From JAKVBH01 sp049800955 (GTDB lineage Bacteria > Pseudomonadota > Alphaproteobacteria > Rhodobacterales > Rhodobacteraceae), in NCBI RefSeq assembly GCF_049800955.1, contig NZ_JBNAGA010000001.1, positions 1,922,001 to 1,986,000 of the forward strand: DNA of 64,000 nt. Reading direction: 5' to 3'. Shown here piece after piece: positions 62,318-64,000 of the stretch (the stretch's first letter is position 1; every line of letters starts with the position of its first letter). The translations under genes were made by a program, and so were the position numbers. A model generated the notes under the pieces. The model saw nothing but the letters and a program-made list of their open reading frames with translations. It made no database searches and was not told the DNA's origin.

Positions 62318-63274
62318 ATGAGCACAGATGCTCCCATGCCAGATGATACGCAGGATCGCCGCGAGGGCCCGACACGCGCGGGCTTTGTGGCCCTGATCGG
62401 TGAGCCCAATGCGGGCAAGTCCACGCTGACCAATTGGATGGTTGGGGCCAAGGTCTCCATCGTGACCCACAAGGTGCAGACCACGCGCGCGCGTATCCGC
62501 GGCGTTGCCCTTGAAGGTGCGAGCCAGATCGTTTTTGTCGATACGCCCGGCCTTTTTCAGCCGCGCCGCAGGCTGGATCGTGCCATGGTCGCAGCCGCTT
62601 GGGGCGGGGCTGCGGATGCCGATGTGGTGGTGCTGCTTGTGGAGGCGCATCGCGGTGTGACCAAAGGCGTGGAAGCCATTCTTGAGCGGCTGACTGAGAT
62701 CGGCGAGGGGCGCAAGATCGCACTGGCCGTCAACAAGATCGACCGCGTCAAGGCCGAGGTGCTGCTGGCGCTCACCAAGGATCTCAACGAGCGTTTTCCT
62801 TTTGAGGAAACCTTCCTGATCTCCGCCGAAAAGGGCCATGGCTGCGCCACGCTCAAGACATGGCTCGCAGGCCAGCTGCCGGAAAGCCCTTGGCTCTATC
62901 CCGAAGATCAGATCGCCGATCTGCCCATGCGCATGATCGCCGCCGAGATGACGCGTGAGAAGCTGACCCTCCGCCTGCATCAGGAATTGCCCTACCAGTT
63001 GACGGTCGAGACCGAGCAATGGGAGGAGCGCAAGGATGGCTCCGCCCGGATCGACCAGATCGTCTACGTGGCCCGAGACGGGCACAAAGGCATCGTGCTG
63101 GGCAACAAGGGTGAGACGATCAAGGCCATTTCCAAGGCGTCCCGCGAAGAGCTTGAAGAGTTTCTGGGCCGCCGCATCCACCTCTTCGTTCAGGTGAAAG
63201 TGCGCGAGAAATGGCTCGAAGAGGCCGCGCGCTATTCCGAGATGGGGCTCGATTTCCGCGATGGCAACGCCTAG
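62318..63274 (+). CDS. era: GTPase Era
   Basis: 318 residues. G domain with GEPNAGKSTLTNWMVG (about residues 29-44), DTPGLFQPRRRLDRAM and NKIDRVK; the C-terminal KH domain GIVLGNKGETIKAISKASRE (about 263-282) binds the 3' end of 16S rRNA. It acts in 30S maturation. The expected rnc and lepB neighbours are absent upstream; sodB is there instead. The stop overlaps the DUF1491 start by 14 bases. Confidence 0.96.
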   Translation: MSTDAPMPDDTQDRREGPTRAGFVALIGEPNAGKSTLTNWMVGAKVSIVTHKVQTTRARIRGVALEGASQIVFVDTPGLFQPRRRLDRAMVAAAWGGAADADVVVLLVEAHRGVTKGVEAILERLTEIGEGRKIALAVNKIDRVKAEVLLALTKDLNERFPFEETFLISAEKGHGCATLKTWLAGQLPESPWLYPEDQIADLPMRMIAAEMTREKLTLRLHQELPYQLTVETEQWEERKDGSARIDQIVYVARDGHKGIVLGNKGETIKAISKASREELEEFLGRRIHLFVQVKVREKWLEEAARYSEMGLDFRDGNA

Positions 63275-63587
63275 GCTCACCTCGCGGTTCTGGGTGGATG
63301 CCTATCTGGCGCGCCTTCGCTTGATGGACATCCCCGCCTTCGTGACCGCCCATGGCGATGATACTGCGGGCGTCGTCTGGGTGGTTCTCAACACGCTCGA
63401 CGGAAACGCCCGTCTCTTTGCGCGGCGTTACGATTTCATGGCCGATGAGACGCGTTGGGAGGATTGCCTCTCCGGTCCCGAGCAGGACATTACCGCGCGC
63501 CTTGCCAGCGAGAAAACCTCCGATCCTGATCTCTGGGTCATTGAAGTGGAGGATCGCCAGGGCCGTCATCTGCTGGATGAGATGTGA
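63261..63587 (+). CDS. DUF1491 family protein
   Basis: 108 residues beginning MATPRLTSRFWVDAYLARLR, all soluble, with DLWVIEVEDRQGRHLLDEM at the end. This small alphaproteobacterial family is almost always found between era and recO. Function unknown. Its TGA overlaps the recO ATG by one base (ATGTGATGG context). Confidence 0.88.
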   Translation: MATPRLTSRFWVDAYLARLRLMDIPAFVTAHGDDTAGVVWVVLNTLDGNARLFARRYDFMADETRWEDCLSGPEQDITARLASEKTSDPDLWVIEVEDRQGRHLLDEM

Positions 63588-64000
63588 TGGAATGGCGTGA
63601 CGAAGGCTTCCTGCTCTCGGCACGCCGCCACGGCGAAACGGCGGCGATCCTCGAGGTCTTCACCCCGGCGCGGGGCCGCCATGCGGGTGTGTTGCGCGGG
63701 GGGGCGAGCCGGAAGATGGCGCCGCATCTCCAGCCGGGCACGCAGCTGGATGTGATATGGAAGGCGCGGCTGGAGGATCATCTGGGCAGCTTCACGGTGG
63801 AGCCTGTGCGGGCGAGGACGGCGGTTGCCATGCACAACCGGCGCGCCTTGGCGGGTCTCAACGCCGTCTGTGCCCTGCTGCTCTTTTGCCTGCCCGAGCG
63901 CGATCCCCTGCCCGATCTCTACCGCCGCTCCGAACAGCTGCTCGATTTGATGGGCCAGGACGATCTGTGGCCACTGGCCTATCTGAACTGGGAATTGGCC
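63587..64000 (+). CDS. recO: DNA repair protein RecO, N-terminal part
   Basis: 138 residues before the window ends. The N terminus MEWRDEGFLLSARRHGETAA and EVFTPARGRHAGVLRGG form the OB fold of RecO, which anneals single strands and loads RecA with RecR in gap repair. Expected full length is about 240 residues, so roughly the last 100 are outside the window. Confidence 0.92.
   Translation, partial: MEWRDEGFLLSARRHGETAAILEVFTPARGRHAGVLRGGASRKMAPHLQPGTQLDVIWKARLEDHLGSFTVEPVRARTAVAMHNRRALAGLNAVCALLLFCLPERDPLPDLYRRSEQLLDLMGQDDLWPLAYLNWELA

Overview
The window reads as chromosomal DNA of a marine alphaproteobacterium of the Rhodobacteraceae (Roseobacter group). Points for this are the GC-rich, densely packed genes; a gene-transfer-agent type holin/endolysin pair; a VPLPA-CTERM exported protein; a perfect FNR box; separate methyl-folate:corrinoid methyltransferase and MetF-like genes instead of a whole metH; and the orders purL-bolA-x-grxD, yfgM-bamB-der and era-DUF1491-recO. 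I saw no tRNA, rRNA, CRISPR array or intact prophage.

Layout. 1-9 kb: class II DAHP synthase (5' end outside the window), icd, a VPLPA-CTERM protein, YitT transporter, EF-hand protein, a small sigma factor, DUF2235 hydrolase, rlmE, Ppx/GppA, sulfotransferase. 9-13 kb: a one-carbon/B12 locus (PF13769 protein, MetF-like reductase, cobalamin riboswitch, CbiM, methyltetrahydrofolate:corrinoid methyltransferase). 13-24 kb: paaG-like gene, GTA lysis pair, ccmE, argC, murI, acyltransferase, a 1140-residue indolepyruvate oxidoreductase fusion, LysR, and an unannotated sRNA candidate at 23971-24048. 24-34 kb: purL, bolA, grxD, DUF533, der, bamB, yfgM-like. 32.8-38 kb: an RND efflux pair. 38073-41295: a 3223-bp IS1595-family element with matching terminal inverted repeats, an 8-bp target duplication and passenger genes, including a toxin-antitoxin pair. 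41-49 kb: Atm1-type ABC exporter, LysM protein, LOG-family protein, RarD, a Cys/His-rich copper-binding protein and an amidinotransferase. 49-62 kb: a sulfur/redox block holding SulP, DUF442-SQR fusion, persulfide dioxygenase, two YeeE/YedE halves, DUF2892, flavodoxin, a Crp/Fnr regulator, a 1-Cys peroxiredoxin divergent from an OxyR-like regulator, an FNR-box small membrane protein, DsrE-like protein, a frameshifted CydA C-terminal remnant, a TsoY-like membrane protein with two tiny upstream ORFs, and sodB. 62-64 kb: era, DUF1491, recO (cut by the window end).

How it fits together. The sulfur block looks able to take in sulfur compounds (YeeE/YedE, SulP), oxidise sulfide to persulfide at the quinone pool (SQR) and oxidise the persulfide to sulfite (dioxygenase), next to peroxide and superoxide defence. 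The B12 locus joins cobalt uptake, switched by cobalamin, to methyl-folate formation and transfer, probably as part of a methionine synthase encoded in pieces. The most unusual signals are the IS1595 element inserted in a host hairpin repeat, the sRNA candidate, paired loss of resolving cysteines in OxyR and its peroxiredoxin, a low-GC insert inside the RND pump, and the minigenes before the TsoY-like gene.
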